NCBI GenBank assembly: GCA_903884655.1
Contig: CAISFO010000078.1
Coordinates: forward strand, 1 to 55,863
Source: an uncultured Holophagaceae bacterium
GTDB taxonomy: Bacteria > Acidobacteriota > Holophagae > Holophagales > Holophagaceae
Reading direction: 5' to 3'
DNA length: 55,863 nucleotides
In this document: positions 1 to 8,021 of the stretch, one piece after another
How positions within the stretch are numbered: position 1 is the first letter of the stretch
Layout of the letters: each line of letters begins with the position of its first letter
Program-made: the position numbers and the translations under genes
Notes under the pieces: generated by a model
Databases searched by the model: none
What the model saw: only the letters and a program-made list of their open reading frames with translations
What the model was told of the DNA's origin: nothing

Positions 1-780
1 GATGCGCTGCTTGATGATGTCCTCGATGCCCACGAAGGCGCCGCCGCAGATGAACAGGATGTTGCTGGTGTCCAGCTGGATGAACTCCTGGTGCGGGTGC
101 TTGCGGCCGCCCTGGGGCGGCACGTTGGCCACGGTGCCTTCCACCAGCTTCAGCAGGGCCTGCTGCACGCCCTCGCCGCTCACATCGCGGGTGATGCTGG
201 GGTTCTCGCTCTTGCGACCCACCTTGTCGATTTCGTCGATGAACACGATGCCGCGCTGGGCCCGCTCCACGTCGTAGTTGGCGGCCTGGAGCAGCTTGGT
301 GAGGATGTTCTCCACGTCTTCGCCCACGTAGCCGGCTTCCGTCAGCGTGGTGGCATCGGCCATGGCCAGGGGCACATCCAGGAAGCGGGCCAGGGTCTGG
401 GCCAGCAGCGTCTTGCCGGTGCCGGTGGGACCCAGCAGCAGGATGTTGCTCTTGGACAGCTCCACCTCGGTGGCGCCCAGGGCTTTCCGGGGGGTCAGGA
501 TGCGCTTGTAGTGGTTGTAGACCGCCACGCTCAGGCGCTTCTTGGCGGCCTCCTGGCCGATGACGTAATCGTCCAGGAAGGCCTTGATCTCCTTGGGACG
601 GCTGAGCCGGGCCTCGTGCTTGCCCAGGGGCTTGCCCTGGCGGCTCATGCGCAGCTGGAGCTGCCCCGCCTCCAGGCACTCGTTGCAGATGAAGGCCTCG
701 GGGCCCGCCAGGAGCTGCTCCACCTCATGGGGCTCTTTGCCGCAAAAGGAGCACTTTTGTTCACGCTTGTACTTGTTCAT
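1..780 (-). CDS. clpX: ATP-dependent Clp protease ATP-binding subunit ClpX (3' end beyond window)
   Basis: This is the AAA+ unfoldase that recognises substrates and feeds them into the ClpP protease in the cytoplasm. The visible 260 codons start at an ATG preceded by a strong GGAGGGG ribosome site. The N-terminal zinc-binding domain has paired cysteines CSFC (residues 10-13) and CNEC (32-35). A Walker A motif GPTGTGKT lies near residue 117 and a Walker B FIDEID near residue 180. The reading frame runs off the left edge, so the sensor and C-terminal regions are missing only because the window ends. It follows greA by 26 bases on the same strand, so the two are probably co-transcribed. Identification is firm. 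Confidence 0.96.
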   Translation of the reverse strand, partial: MNKYKREQKCSFCGKEPHEVEQLLAGPEAFICNECLEAGQLQLRMSRQGKPLGKHEARLSRPKEIKAFLDDYVIGQEAAKKRLSVAVYNHYKRILTPRKALGATEVELSKSNILLLGPTGTGKTLLAQTLARFLDVPLAMADATTLTEAGYVGEDVENILTKLLQAANYDVERAQRGIVFIDEIDKVGRKSENPSITRDVSGEGVQQALLKLVEGTVANVPPQGGRKHPHQEFIQLDTSNILFICGGAFVGIEDIIKQRI

Positions 781-806
781 CAGTTGCTCCCCTCCTGGGG
801 CCGGCC

Positions 807-1277
807 TTAGGCTACATCGTGAATGGTCTTCAGTTCCAGGATCTCGAAGCGTCGGATGCCTGCGGGGATCTGGACGCGGACCTCATTGCCTGCCTCCTGG
901 CCCACCAGCGCCATGCCGATGGGTGAGCTGATGCTGAGATGCTGCGGATGGCCATCCAGTTCCTCCGGAAGGACCAGTGTGTAGGTAAATTCCTCTTCGG
1001 AATCCAGGTCGAGGATGGTGACTTTGGAGCCGTAGGCAACCCGGGTCTTGGGCAGCCGGCTGATATCCAGGGTGGCCACCTCCGAAATGCGCTTTTCCAG
1101 GGTCACCAGCTTGTTCTGGAACATGTCCCGCTTGGCCAGGGCCTGTTCGTACTCGGCATTTTCGGACAAGTCCCCCTGCCCTGCGGCCCGGGCGATCTCC
1201 TGGGGAATGTCCACCAGCAGGGCCTGCTTGATGACCTTGAGTTCCTGCTCTAGCTTGACAAGGACGTGCTTGGGCAT
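807..1277 (-). CDS. greA: Transcription elongation factor GreA
   Basis: GreA rescues backtracked RNA polymerase by stimulating cleavage of the nascent transcript. The protein is about 156 residues, the usual family size. It has the N-terminal coiled coil, with the tip motif [12 protein letters not shown] that carries the acidic residues which act in the polymerase secondary channel. A C-terminal FKBP-like domain contains [11 protein letters not shown] chose the ATG at 1277 (MPKHVLVKL) because the upstream in-frame start is a TTG lying inside the terminator tract of the preceding lpxL-like gene. It is the first gene of a likely greA-clpX unit. Confidence 0.93.
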   Translation of the reverse strand: MPKHVLVKLEQELKVIKQALLVDIPQEIARAAGQGDLSENAEYEQALAKRDMFQNKLVTLEKRISEVATLDISRLPKTRVAYGSKVTILDLDSEEEFTYTLVLPEELDGHPQHLSISSPIGMALVGQEAGNEVRVQIPAGIRRFEILELKTIHDVA

Positions 1278-1302
1278 GGGGTTGTCCGGGAAGGTGGGGG
1301 TC

Positions 1303-1326
1303 AAAAAAAGGCGGGCCGCAGGGCCC
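1303..1326 (-). terminator. Intrinsic terminator after the lipid A acyltransferase gene
   Basis: On the minus strand a GGGCC-CTGC-GGCCC hairpin is followed by GCC and a run of seven T. It lies directly after the acyltransferase stop codon at 1329 and before greA. The stem is short but the U-tract is good. Confidence 0.65.
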
Positions 1327-1328
1327 GG

Positions 1329-2318
1329 TCAGACTTGGAAGGATTGGACCAATTCTACCCACTCCGGGGGCGGAAGCGGAGCCGGAAGGGGATTCCCCTC
1401 CCCGGGCCGGGTCTTGAAGCGGCGGTGCATCCAGAACCACCAGCGGGGGTCCTTGCGGATCTGGGCCTCGATGCGGGCGGTCATGAGCTGGGTGGCCACC
1501 CAGCCGTCCCGGACCGGGTCCCCGGTGATGGGCACCTCGAAGGAGGGTTCGAAGCGAACCGTGATGGTCCCATCCGGGTTGGGCCAGCTGAAGACCGGCA
1601 ACACGGGGAGGCCGTATCGGGCAGCCAGGCTGCCGGCGGTGCCAAAGGTGGAGGCCCACTGGCCCAGGAACCGGACGAAGACGCCGATGGTGAGGGCATC
1701 CTGGTCCAGCAGGAAACCCACGCCGCGGCCGGCTTTCAGGGCTTTCAGGGTGTCCCGCATGGCCCCGTCCTTGAGGATGATGCGGTTGCCGAACCGGGTG
1801 CGGAAGCCCAGGGAGATGGGCTCCAGCAGCGGGTTGTCGAGCTCCCGCCCGATGGCATCCAGGGTACGGCCATGGCGGCTCTGGGCCAGGGCCACGGCCT
1901 CCCAGTTGCCGTAGTGGCCCGTGAGCTGGATGAAGCCCTTGCCCCTGGCCTGGACGGCATCGAAATGCTCCAGTCCCTCCACCTTGATCCAACGGTCCAG
2001 CTCCTCCGGAGTGGCCCGGCGCAACCGCAGCAGGCCCACGAAGAGGGCCCCGAAGTGCTGGAAGCAGCCCCGGGCCAGGGCCCGCGTCTGGGCTTCGTCC
2101 AGGCCCAGATCGGCGAAGCGGAGGTTCTCCCGCACGACGCGGCGGTGCCGGGGGTCCACCAGGTAGAACAGGCTTCCCAGCATCTCTCCAATGGCCTGCA
2201 CGGTGGTCCAGGGCAGGCGGCCAAGGATGCCATCCAGCACGCAAAAAGCACCGAATTCCAGGCGATGCCGGAGGGTCGGTCTGGCTATCGCGCTCACGTT
2301 CCGCGTCATGGGGGCCAT
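1329..2318 (-). CDS. Lipid A biosynthesis acyltransferase (LpxL/HtrB family)
   Basis: The family transfers secondary acyl chains to lipid A precursors at the inner face of the cytoplasmic membrane, which implies a lipopolysaccharide-bearing cell. The family catalytic H-x4-E motif is seen as GHYGNWE near residue 130. LLDQD, a proposed lipid-binding stretch, is also present, as is the C-terminal WWFWMHRRFKTRP block typical of the family. Length is 329 residues, slightly above the usual 300. The start is uncertain: ATGs at 2318 and 2309 both lie directly after the U-tract of the upstream terminator and lack a good ribosome site. Which secondary acyl chain it adds cannot be told. Confidence 0.9.
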   Translation of the reverse strand: MAPMTRNVSAIARPTLRHRLEFGAFCVLDGILGRLPWTTVQAIGEMLGSLFYLVDPRHRRVVRENLRFADLGLDEAQTRALARGCFQHFGALFVGLLRLRRATPEELDRWIKVEGLEHFDAVQARGKGFIQLTGHYGNWEAVALAQSRHGRTLDAIGRELDNPLLEPISLGFRTRFGNRIILKDGAMRDTLKALKAGRGVGFLLDQDALTIGVFVRFLGQWASTFGTAGSLAARYGLPVLPVFSWPNPDGTITVRFEPSFEVPITGDPVRDGWVATQLMTARIEAQIRKDPRWWFWMHRRFKTRPGEGNPLPAPLPPPEWVELVQSFQV

Positions 2319-2350
2319 AAAAAAAGGGGCGCCTCGGGGTTACGAGGCGC
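2314..2350 (-). terminator. Intrinsic terminator of the arginine deiminase gene
   Basis: A perfect 8-bp stem GCGCCTCG/CGAGGCGC (2329-2336 and 2343-2350) with a 6-base loop is followed on the minus strand by CCCC and seven T. It lies 63 bases after the arginine deiminase stop. The first candidate ATG of the next gene abuts the U-tract. Confidence 0.88.
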
Positions 2351-2412
2351 AAACCCCAAGCTTATCAGCATCCGGGTCCAGGATTCATCTTTGAGTCTTT
2401 TCAATACTTAAA

Positions 2413-3714
2413 TCAGGACCCATCCCTTGAAAGCGGCATGGTCATGCAGCGGGGGCCGCCCCTGGCCCGGCTCAGTTCGCTGGCCTCGATCTGGACCAGG
2501 TACTTGGTTCCGTCCAGCAGGTCCAGACCGGGATCCGCCAGCACCTGCTTCGCCGCCAGCACCCGGTAGCCGGCCTGATCCAGGGCCTCGGCGGTGGCCA
2601 GGTTGCGGCTGTAGCTGGTGATGACGCCGGGCGCCAGGCAAAAGGCGTTGGCGCCGTCGGTCCATTGTTCCCGCTGCTGGAGGATGGGGTCCCTGCCGCC
2701 ACAGAAGATGGGCCGAAGGTCGATGCCTACGGCCTTCATGGCTTTCAACAGGCTGGGCTGAGTGCCCATGCGCAGCTCCCCGTGGCGCAGGTCGATGCTC
2801 GTGACGTTGAGCAGTTCCGGGCTGCCCTCCAGGAAGTAGGGGGGATACACCAGGCACTCCCCCTCGCTGACACGGGTGAAGATGGTGTCCAGGTGCATGG
2901 CGCTGCGCTTCCGGGGCATGAGCACCATGAGCAGGTGGTCGAAGCTGGTTTCGTCCGCGGCCCGGTGGGCCCGCAGGTTCTCGGCCAGCAGATGGATGGC
3001 GTCGGCCTGGGTGCGCTCACTGCAGCCCACGGCCAGGACTTTGGGGCTCAGCACCAGGATGTCGCCGCCTTCCATGCTCACGGGCGCCTTGATCTCGCCC
3101 CGGATCAGCGGCGTCACTTGATCGAACCAGTTGTTCCGGTCCGCGTGGTGCCGCAGCCGGGGGTGGTGCCGGAACACGTAGCTGAGGATGAGGGGCTCCC
3201 GTTCCCGGGCCCAGGTGGCCATGGAGCTCAGGCTGTAGCCGTGGCCGATGACCGCCGCCGGATCCCGCATGAACAGGAGGTTCGGAATGGGTCGCACCCG
3301 GTAGTCGAACTCCTGCTCCCAGCGGGTGTGGCTGGGCATGTCGTCCCAGGTCACGCCGCCGATGACACCCCGGGCCACCTGCGCCGGTTCCAGGCTCCGC
3401 AGGAGATCACAGGTATCATCCGGCAGGCCCACCAGGCGCTGCAGGTCACCAATGAAGGCCAGCTTCACGCCTTCCTCCCCGAGGGCTTCGATGAAGAGGT
3501 CCTGGATGTCCAGCACCTCGTCGGCCACCCGGGCCAGCACCTTCCGGAACTGGCTGTGCTCGTGCCGGGCCAAGTCACCGTAAAGGATGTCGTCGAAGAG
3601 CAGCTTCTCCATCATCCCGGGCACCATCAGGTCCACCTCGGGGCCGGGGTTGTGCACCACCACCTGCCGGAGGCGGGCAGTCTCGGAGAATACGGAGAGC
3701 TGGATGGGCGGCAT
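2413..3714 (-). CDS. arcA: Arginine deiminase
   Basis: It hydrolyses arginine to citrulline and ammonia, the first step of the arginine deiminase energy pathway. Family landmarks run in order: LLFDDILYGDLARHEHSQF near the N-terminus, FMRDPAAVIG, EGGDILVL, the histidine of MHLDTIFT, and the C-terminal RGGPRCMTMPL carrying the nucleophilic cysteine. The start at 3714 (MPPIQLSVFSE) is preceded by AAGGA at suitable spacing, whereas upstream in-frame ATGs at 3753 and 3780 lack one. The protein is 433 residues, normal for the family. No carbamate kinase, ornithine carbamoyltransferase or antiporter gene is beside it, so the rest of the pathway must be elsewhere or absent. Confidence 0.93.
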   Translation of the reverse strand: MPPIQLSVFSETARLRQVVVHNPGPEVDLMVPGMMEKLLFDDILYGDLARHEHSQFRKVLARVADEVLDIQDLFIEALGEEGVKLAFIGDLQRLVGLPDDTCDLLRSLEPAQVARGVIGGVTWDDMPSHTRWEQEFDYRVRPIPNLLFMRDPAAVIGHGYSLSSMATWAREREPLILSYVFRHHPRLRHHADRNNWFDQVTPLIRGEIKAPVSMEGGDILVLSPKVLAVGCSERTQADAIHLLAENLRAHRAADETSFDHLLMVLMPRKRSAMHLDTIFTRVSEGECLVYPPYFLEGSPELLNVTSIDLRHGELRMGTQPSLLKAMKAVGIDLRPIFCGGRDPILQQREQWTDGANAFCLAPGVITSYSRNLATAEALDQAGYRVLAAKQVLADPGLDLLDGTKYLVQIEASELSRARGGPRCMTMPLSRDGS

Positions 3715-3818
3715 GGGGGTCCTTGGCGAGGCTGGGACCGGGCAGATTATCATGCGGGCACCCACCGAACCTTCTGCCATCCGCTTGCGTTCAGCTCAGA
3801 GGAGGGCAGGATTCAGGC

Positions 3819-4373
3819 ATGGAACCAGAGGTGCTGTTACAACGGGTGGGTGAAGGCGACGAACTCGCCTGGGAGTGCTTTGTCCGGCAGCATCAGGGCC
3901 GCATTTTCGGGCTCGCCTACCACTACCTGGGCCAGGCCGAGGACGCCCGGGATGTGGCCCAGGAGACCTTCGTGCAGATCTACCGGAATCGCCACCGCCT
4001 GCCGGAGGAGTCCGCTCTTCGACCCTGGATGCTCCGTATCGCCCGGAACCTGTGCATGGACCTCTTCCGTCGGCGGAAGGCCAGACCTCCCGTCTGGGAC
4101 ATTCCGGTGGAGGCCATCTGCGACCTCCCTGCCCCTGAGGAGGACCCGGGACAGCTGCTCCAGGACCAGGCCCGGCGGACCAGGCTTCATCGGGCCCTCC
4201 GGGAGCTCACCGACCTCAACCGGGAGATGATCCTGCTGAAGGACATCCAGGGACTGTCCCTCGAGGACATCGCCGGCCTGCTCAACATTCCCCTGGGCAC
4301 CGCCAAGTCCAGATCCAACCGGGCCCGCCTGGAGCTGGCCGAAAAGGTCCTGGGCCAAGGGGCCCTGCCATGA
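3819..4373 (+). CDS. ECF-type RNA polymerase sigma factor
   Basis: An extracytoplasmic-function sigma-70 family factor of 184 residues. Region 2 is seen as RDVAQETFVQIYRNR followed by LRPWMLRIARNLCMDLFRRRK, and region 4 as LNREMILLKDIQGLSLEDIAGLLNIPLGTAKSR, split here by function into its conserved core and helix-turn-helix. Start ATG at 3819 has GGAGG 14 bases upstream. Its stop overlaps the next gene by four bases (ATGA), so it is translationally coupled to a zinc-binding anti-sigma factor. That is the standard arrangement of an ECF switch. The inducing signal and regulon are not visible. Confidence 0.93.
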   Translation: MEPEVLLQRVGEGDELAWECFVRQHQGRIFGLAYHYLGQAEDARDVAQETFVQIYRNRHRLPEESALRPWMLRIARNLCMDLFRRRKARPPVWDIPVEAICDLPAPEEDPGQLLQDQARRTRLHRALRELTDLNREMILLKDIQGLSLEDIAGLLNIPLGTAKSRSNRARLELAEKVLGQGALP

Positions 4374-5110
4374 TCCGGCCTCTCCTCCCCCTGTCCCAAG
4401 CCTTGCCTGACCTGACAGCTTCCATCCTGGCTCGGACCAGTGGACCCGCCTGTGCCCGCCTTCGCGACCTCGCCTGCGACCTCGTCGACGGGACCCTGCC
4501 CCCTGATGACCAGGAATTGGCGGTTCATCACCTGGCCCACTGTCAAGGATGTCGAGACGTGATCTCGGCCCTCGAAATGCTCCATCAGGCGCTGCCCGGC
4601 TTGGCTGCAGTGGATCCCGGAGAAGCCTTCCTGGCGGGTGTGTTGCAACGGACGCGCGCTCCTCTCACAGAAAGCTACCGTTCCGGGGATCCCTTCCTAT
4701 CGGGGTGGACACGCCTCATGCGGCGTCCCCGGGTGGCGCTTGAAGCGGCCTACCTGGCGACTGCCGCCGGACTCATCCTCGCGCAGCTGCCCCTGCCCGG
4801 TTCCTCCCGCCCAGCGGGCTCCACCCTCGCATCTCTGGTTCGGACCCACCCGCGGACCTCGACGGTCTGGGCCCAGGTGCCCATGCAGGGGATGTCGCGT
4901 GCCGTCCATGCTTCCCGGGCCCGATTCCTTGACGCCAAGAATATCGCCAGGACCTCACGACCCTCCGGGTTCACTCAGCGTTTCGCCGAGACCTGGCAGC
5001 GGCTCGTCAAGACCGCCAACAGCGTCTGGGACTGGGTCCGGTCCAAAGCCCGAGGCGCGGCCCTGCCTTCCACCGAACCATCGAAAGCCCCCTCGCGTTC
5101 TTCTCTCTGA
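4370..5110 (+). CDS. Anti-sigma factor with zinc-binding N-terminus
   Basis: Predicted membrane-anchored anti-sigma factor for the adjacent ECF sigma factor. Residues around 45-65 contain H-x3-C-x2-C (HLAHCQGC), the ZAS zinc-binding core. One hydrophobic segment, AAYLATAAGLILAQLPL, lies near residue 125-140. The C-terminal half is basic and low in recognisable domains, so the sensory part is undefined. It overlaps the sigma gene by four bases. Family assignment rests on the ZAS motif plus context. Confidence 0.82.
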   Translation: MIRPLLPLSQALPDLTASILARTSGPACARLRDLACDLVDGTLPPDDQELAVHHLAHCQGCRDVISALEMLHQALPGLAAVDPGEAFLAGVLQRTRAPLTESYRSGDPFLSGWTRLMRRPRVALEAAYLATAAGLILAQLPLPGSSRPAGSTLASLVRTHPRTSTVWAQVPMQGMSRAVHASRARFLDAKNIARTSRPSGFTQRFAETWQRLVKTANSVWDWVRSKARGAALPSTEPSKAPSRSSL

Positions 5111-5141
5111 AGCCTCATCGACCTGACCAAAGGAGTTGCCC

Positions 5142-5711
5142 ATGTCCTCCCCCGAACCCGTTCCCTTCACCCCCCCGGCGGAGCCGAAACTTGCGTCGGA
5201 CAGGGACCCTGGCTCCTTCCTGACCATGGGCACCCGGGCCTTCTACCAGGAGGACCCGCGGCTTCGTTCCACCGCCCTCGCCACCCTCCTGTCCTTCATG
5301 CCCGGGCTGGGGCAGGTCTACCTCGGCTACATCCAGCAGGGGTTCGTCAACATCCTGGTCGTCGCCACTCTCATCACCCTCCTGGCCAGTGACTCCGGTG
5401 CCCTGACTCCGCTGCTGGCGATATTCCTGTCCTTTTTCTGGCTCTACAACATCGTGGATGCCCACCGCCGGTCGATTCTTCTGAACCAGCGGATCCTGGG
5501 GCTGGCTCCGGGCGAATTCCCCGAGGATGTTCGACCTGCTTTGCAGGGTTCGGTGTTCGGGGGCCTCGCTCTCATCGTGGGCGGTGTGCTCGCCCTGGCC
5601 CACCTCCGGTTTGGCCTGTCCATGGCCTGGGTGGAACGCTGGTGGCCCTTGGCCGTCGTGGGGTTGGGCATCCACCTGGTGTGGAAGGCCGTGAAAGTGG
5701 CACGAAAATAA
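5142..5711 (+). CDS. Small multi-pass membrane protein, TM2-like
   Basis: A 189-residue protein with a hydrophilic proline-rich N-terminus and four or more hydrophobic segments. The motif FMPGLGQVYLGYIQQG followed by FFWLYNIVDAHR resembles TM2/DUF5683-type small membrane proteins with unknown function. Start ATG at 5142 follows AAAGGAG at good spacing; an in-frame TTG at 5136 overlaps that site and is less likely. It begins 31 bases after the anti-sigma gene and probably belongs to the same transcript, so it may be part of an envelope response. The function is not known. Confidence 0.78.
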   Translation: MSSPEPVPFTPPAEPKLASDRDPGSFLTMGTRAFYQEDPRLRSTALATLLSFMPGLGQVYLGYIQQGFVNILVVATLITLLASDSGALTPLLAIFLSFFWLYNIVDAHRRSILLNQRILGLAPGEFPEDVRPALQGSVFGGLALIVGGVLALAHLRFGLSMAWVERWWPLAVVGLGIHLVWKAVKVARK

Positions 5712-5851
5712 GCCAGAGGCTTCACAACGGACCTCCAGGTTTCATATTCTTTACTGATTTAGTCGGATATTTTTCTTGAAGGCCCATGCCCGACGAAGTA
5801 GCCTGATTCTTCCCACAGGAACCCGGGGGACATCCCCACTTTGGAGGCACC

Positions 5852-6433
5852 ATGGCCGCATTTGTCACCCAGCCCGCACCCGACTTCAAGGCCGACGCCC
5901 TCGTCAATGGCGAGTTCAAGCAGGTCTCCCTTGCCGACTACAAGGGCAAGAAGGTCGTGCTCTTCTTCTACCCCCTCGATTTCACCTTCGTCTGCCCCAC
6001 GGAGATCCTGGCCTTCGCCGATTCCCTCAAGGAATTCGAAGCCCGCAACACCCAGGTCATCGGCGTGAGCGTGGATTCCAAGTTCAGCCACCACGCCTGG
6101 GTGAACACCCCCCGCAAGGAAGGGGGCATCCAGGGCGTCACCTTCCCCCTGGTCTCCGACCTGAACAAGACCATCGCCCAGGACTACAACGTGCTGCTGC
6201 CCGCCGGCATCGCCCTGCGCGGCCTCTTCATCATCAACAAGGACGGCATCCTGAAGCACATCACCGTGAACCACAACGACCTGGGCCGCAGCGTCGAGGA
6301 AGTGCTGCGCCTCCTGGACGCCGTGGACTTCAGCGAGACCCACGGCGAAGTCTGCCCTGCCAACTGGCACAAGGGCGAAAAAGCGATGAAGCCTAATGCC
6401 GAAGGCCTCAAGGCTTATGTGGCCGCAAAGTAA
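5852..6433 (+). CDS. ahpC: Peroxiredoxin, typical 2-Cys (AhpC/Prx1 type)
   Basis: A cytoplasmic thiol peroxidase reducing hydrogen peroxide and organic hydroperoxides. The peroxidatic cysteine lies in DFTFVCPTE near residue 50 and the resolving cysteine in GEVCPANW near residue 172, with the usual spacing. The tail retains a KGEKAMKP segment. Length 193 is normal. A GGAGG site precedes the ATG. No ahpF or thioredoxin reductase gene is adjacent, so the reductant is encoded elsewhere. A symmetric terminator follows directly. Confidence 0.96.
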   Translation: MAAFVTQPAPDFKADALVNGEFKQVSLADYKGKKVVLFFYPLDFTFVCPTEILAFADSLKEFEARNTQVIGVSVDSKFSHHAWVNTPRKEGGIQGVTFPLVSDLNKTIAQDYNVLLPAGIALRGLFIINKDGILKHITVNHNDLGRSVEEVLRLLDAVDFSETHGEVCPANWHKGEKAMKPNAEGLKAYVAAK

Positions 6434-6453
6434 AATCGGGACCACCACAATGG

Positions 6454-6476
6454 AGGGGCGCCGCAAGGCGCCCCTT
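6454..6476. terminator. Shared convergent terminator hairpin
   Basis: A perfect 9-bp stem AGGGGCGCC/GGCGCCCCT with a GCAA tetraloop lies 20 bases after ahpC. It is also 34 bases past the stop of the convergent small membrane protein gene. The U-tract is poor on both strands (TTCTGCTTC on plus), so termination relies on the stem. Confidence 0.7.
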
Positions 6477-6509
6477 CTGCTTCATTGCCGATGGGCAGGC
6501 GGGCAATCC

Positions 6510-6605
6510 CTAGTGCTTGGCTGCGGAACGGCTGGAGGCCATGCGGACCAGGTGATCCGCCGCGACAAAGGCGAGGATCAGGAACAGGACGAGCAGAACA
6601 GTCAT
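6510..6605 (-). CDS. Tiny single-pass membrane protein (31 aa)
   Basis: This 31-residue open frame starts at an ATG with a strong GGGAGG ribosome site 7 bases upstream. It encodes one hydrophobic helix (TVLLVLFLILAFVAADHLV) and a short basic tail ending SAAKH. It lies 14 bases after a 52-residue membrane protein gene and belongs to the same minus-strand unit as the Fe-S and NrfD-like genes. The spacing and ribosome site argue that it is real. I infer a small accessory subunit of the redox complex. No family is recognised. Confidence 0.62.
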   Translation of the reverse strand: MTVLLVLFLILAFVAADHLVRMASSRSAAKH

Positions 6606-6619
6606 GGCGAGCCTCCCCT

Positions 6620-6778
6620 CTAGTGCTTGATGTGGGATTCCCGATGCTGCAGCACGAACTCGTGGACCGCCGCCCCGCAGATCCAGGCGATCAGCACGAC
6701 CGTGGCAATGCCCAGCGCAGCATTCGTCACGTTCAGCATGAGTGTTTCCGGGTTTTTCCAATTGGCCAAGTCGAACAT
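6620..6778 (-). CDS. Small single-pass membrane protein (52 aa)
   Basis: A 52-residue protein with an N-terminal amphipathic stretch (MFDLANWKNPETLM), one hydrophobic helix (AALGIATVVLIAWICGAAV) and a histidine-containing tail (HEFVLQHRESHIKH). An AGGAGG site precedes the ATG. It begins 40 bases after the NrfD/HybB-like gene on the same strand. The two tail histidines and one helix cysteine are possible cofactor or metal ligands, which is inference only. I know of no named family. Confidence 0.7.
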   Translation of the reverse strand: MFDLANWKNPETLMLNVTNAALGIATVVLIAWICGAAVHEFVLQHRESHIKH

Positions 6779-6818
6779 GGGAACCTCCTGAAAGAAGTGC
6801 GTTGAGGTAAGGGGCCGC

Positions 6819-8021
6819 TCACGAAGGCTTGAGGTCTTCGCGTTCGCAGGCAATGAAGACGGGCTCGGGCAGCCCGGCTGGGGCCTTGGTCCGAAGGCGT
6901 GGGCTGGCGGCCACGGGTTCGAACACCGGCAGGTGCTTGACGATGAAGGAGAAGGCGCTGAATCCGACCGCCGTGATGCCGAGCATGATGAAGATCTCGA
7001 TCAGCGACGGGAAGTAGGTCTGCGCCGGGTACTGTTCCAAGCCGGTGATGGCTGTATTCATCCGGTTGAAGGCGAACCCGGCCACGACCATGACGGTGGC
7101 GGCATAAAGACCCAGACGCGAGGTCCGGACGCGCTCGAAGAGCAGCAGCACGAAGGGGATGACGAACCCGATCAGGATTTCCGCATAGAACGCCAGGCTG
7201 TAATAGGAGAGTGTCGTCAGCTCGCGCAGCATGCCTCTCGACAGGAGATCCTGGAACCGAACGACGAAGTAGATGGCCAGCGCGACGGCGATGAGCTTCG
7301 CCAGCTTGGCACGGAGCGGCGTCGCAAGGATGTCCCGCCCGTCCCGAGCGAAGATGAGGGTCTCGAGCACCACCATCGAGAGGCCGGAGGCGATGCAGGA
7401 GATGAAGAAGAGGATCGGCAGCAGCGGCGTGTACCAGAGGGCATGCAGCCGGTTCGGCACGATCAAGTACAGGGAGCCGAAGGACGATTGATGAAGCGTG
7501 GACAGCAGGACCCCGAAGATCATGAGCGGCAGCGAGATGGCGTGGATCCACTTGATCGGCGAATGGATGTTCAGCTTCTCCAGGATGATTGGTGCGAATT
7601 CCAGGGAGAGCACCGTCGTGTAGAGCATGAGGCACCAGCTGATCTCGCACATCACCGAGTGCGGGTTCCACATGACCAGGGGATGCCAGAAGTGGTCCGG
7701 CCGACCCAGGTCGATGATCAGGACCAGGACCACCAGCAGGTACCCGATGAAGGCGGTCAGGATTGCGGGTCGCACGATCGGTTCGTACTCCTTGGCGTGG
7801 AACAGATTCACGGCAGCCACGATGGTGAAGCCCGAGGCAGCCAGGCCGATCCCTAGGAAGTCGAAGCCGATCCAGAGCCCCCAAGGGAACTCATCGGTGA
7901 GGTTGGTGGTGGCACCGAGCCCCAAGGTGAACCGAGCCACGGCGGCGAGGGCCCCCAGCAGGATCAAGACGGTGGTGATGGGACGCCATCCGGTCATTCG
8001 CGGCAGGCCTGGGATGCTCAT
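6819..8021 (-). CDS. hybB: NrfD/HybB-type polytopic membrane subunit
   Basis: An integral membrane protein of 400 residues with about ten hydrophobic segments. The pattern is like HybB of group 1 [NiFe] hydrogenases and other NrfD/PsrC proteins that exchange electrons with the quinone pool. Recognisable stretches include EFPWGLWIGFDFLGIGLAASGF, here noted for its conserved PWGLWIG, and RPDHFWHPLVMWNPHSVM. Its start overlaps the stop of the Fe-S gene by four bases, so the two are translationally coupled. No hydrogenase large or small subunit, molybdoenzyme or cytochrome gene is beside it, so the catalytic partner is unknown. The hyb symbol denotes similarity, not proven hydrogenase function. 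Confidence 0.85.
   Translation of the reverse strand: MSIPGLPRMTGWRPITTVLILLGALAAVARFTLGLGATTNLTDEFPWGLWIGFDFLGIGLAASGFTIVAAVNLFHAKEYEPIVRPAILTAFIGYLLVVLVLIIDLGRPDHFWHPLVMWNPHSVMCEISWCLMLYTTVLSLEFAPIILEKLNIHSPIKWIHAISLPLMIFGVLLSTLHQSSFGSLYLIVPNRLHALWYTPLLPILFFISCIASGLSMVVLETLIFARDGRDILATPLRAKLAKLIAVALAIYFVVRFQDLLSRGMLRELTTLSYYSLAFYAEILIGFVIPFVLLLFERVRTSRLGLYAATVMVVAGFAFNRMNTAITGLEQYPAQTYFPSLIEIFIMLGITAVGFSAFSFIVKHLPVFEPVAASPRLRTKAPAGLPEPVFIACEREDLKPS

Noticed and set aside
883..2352. 489-residue minus-strand open frame over greA and the acyltransferase
   Set aside because: It is rich in Gly, Pro, Arg and Ala with no family features, and overlaps two clear genes in another frame: a high-GC shadow.
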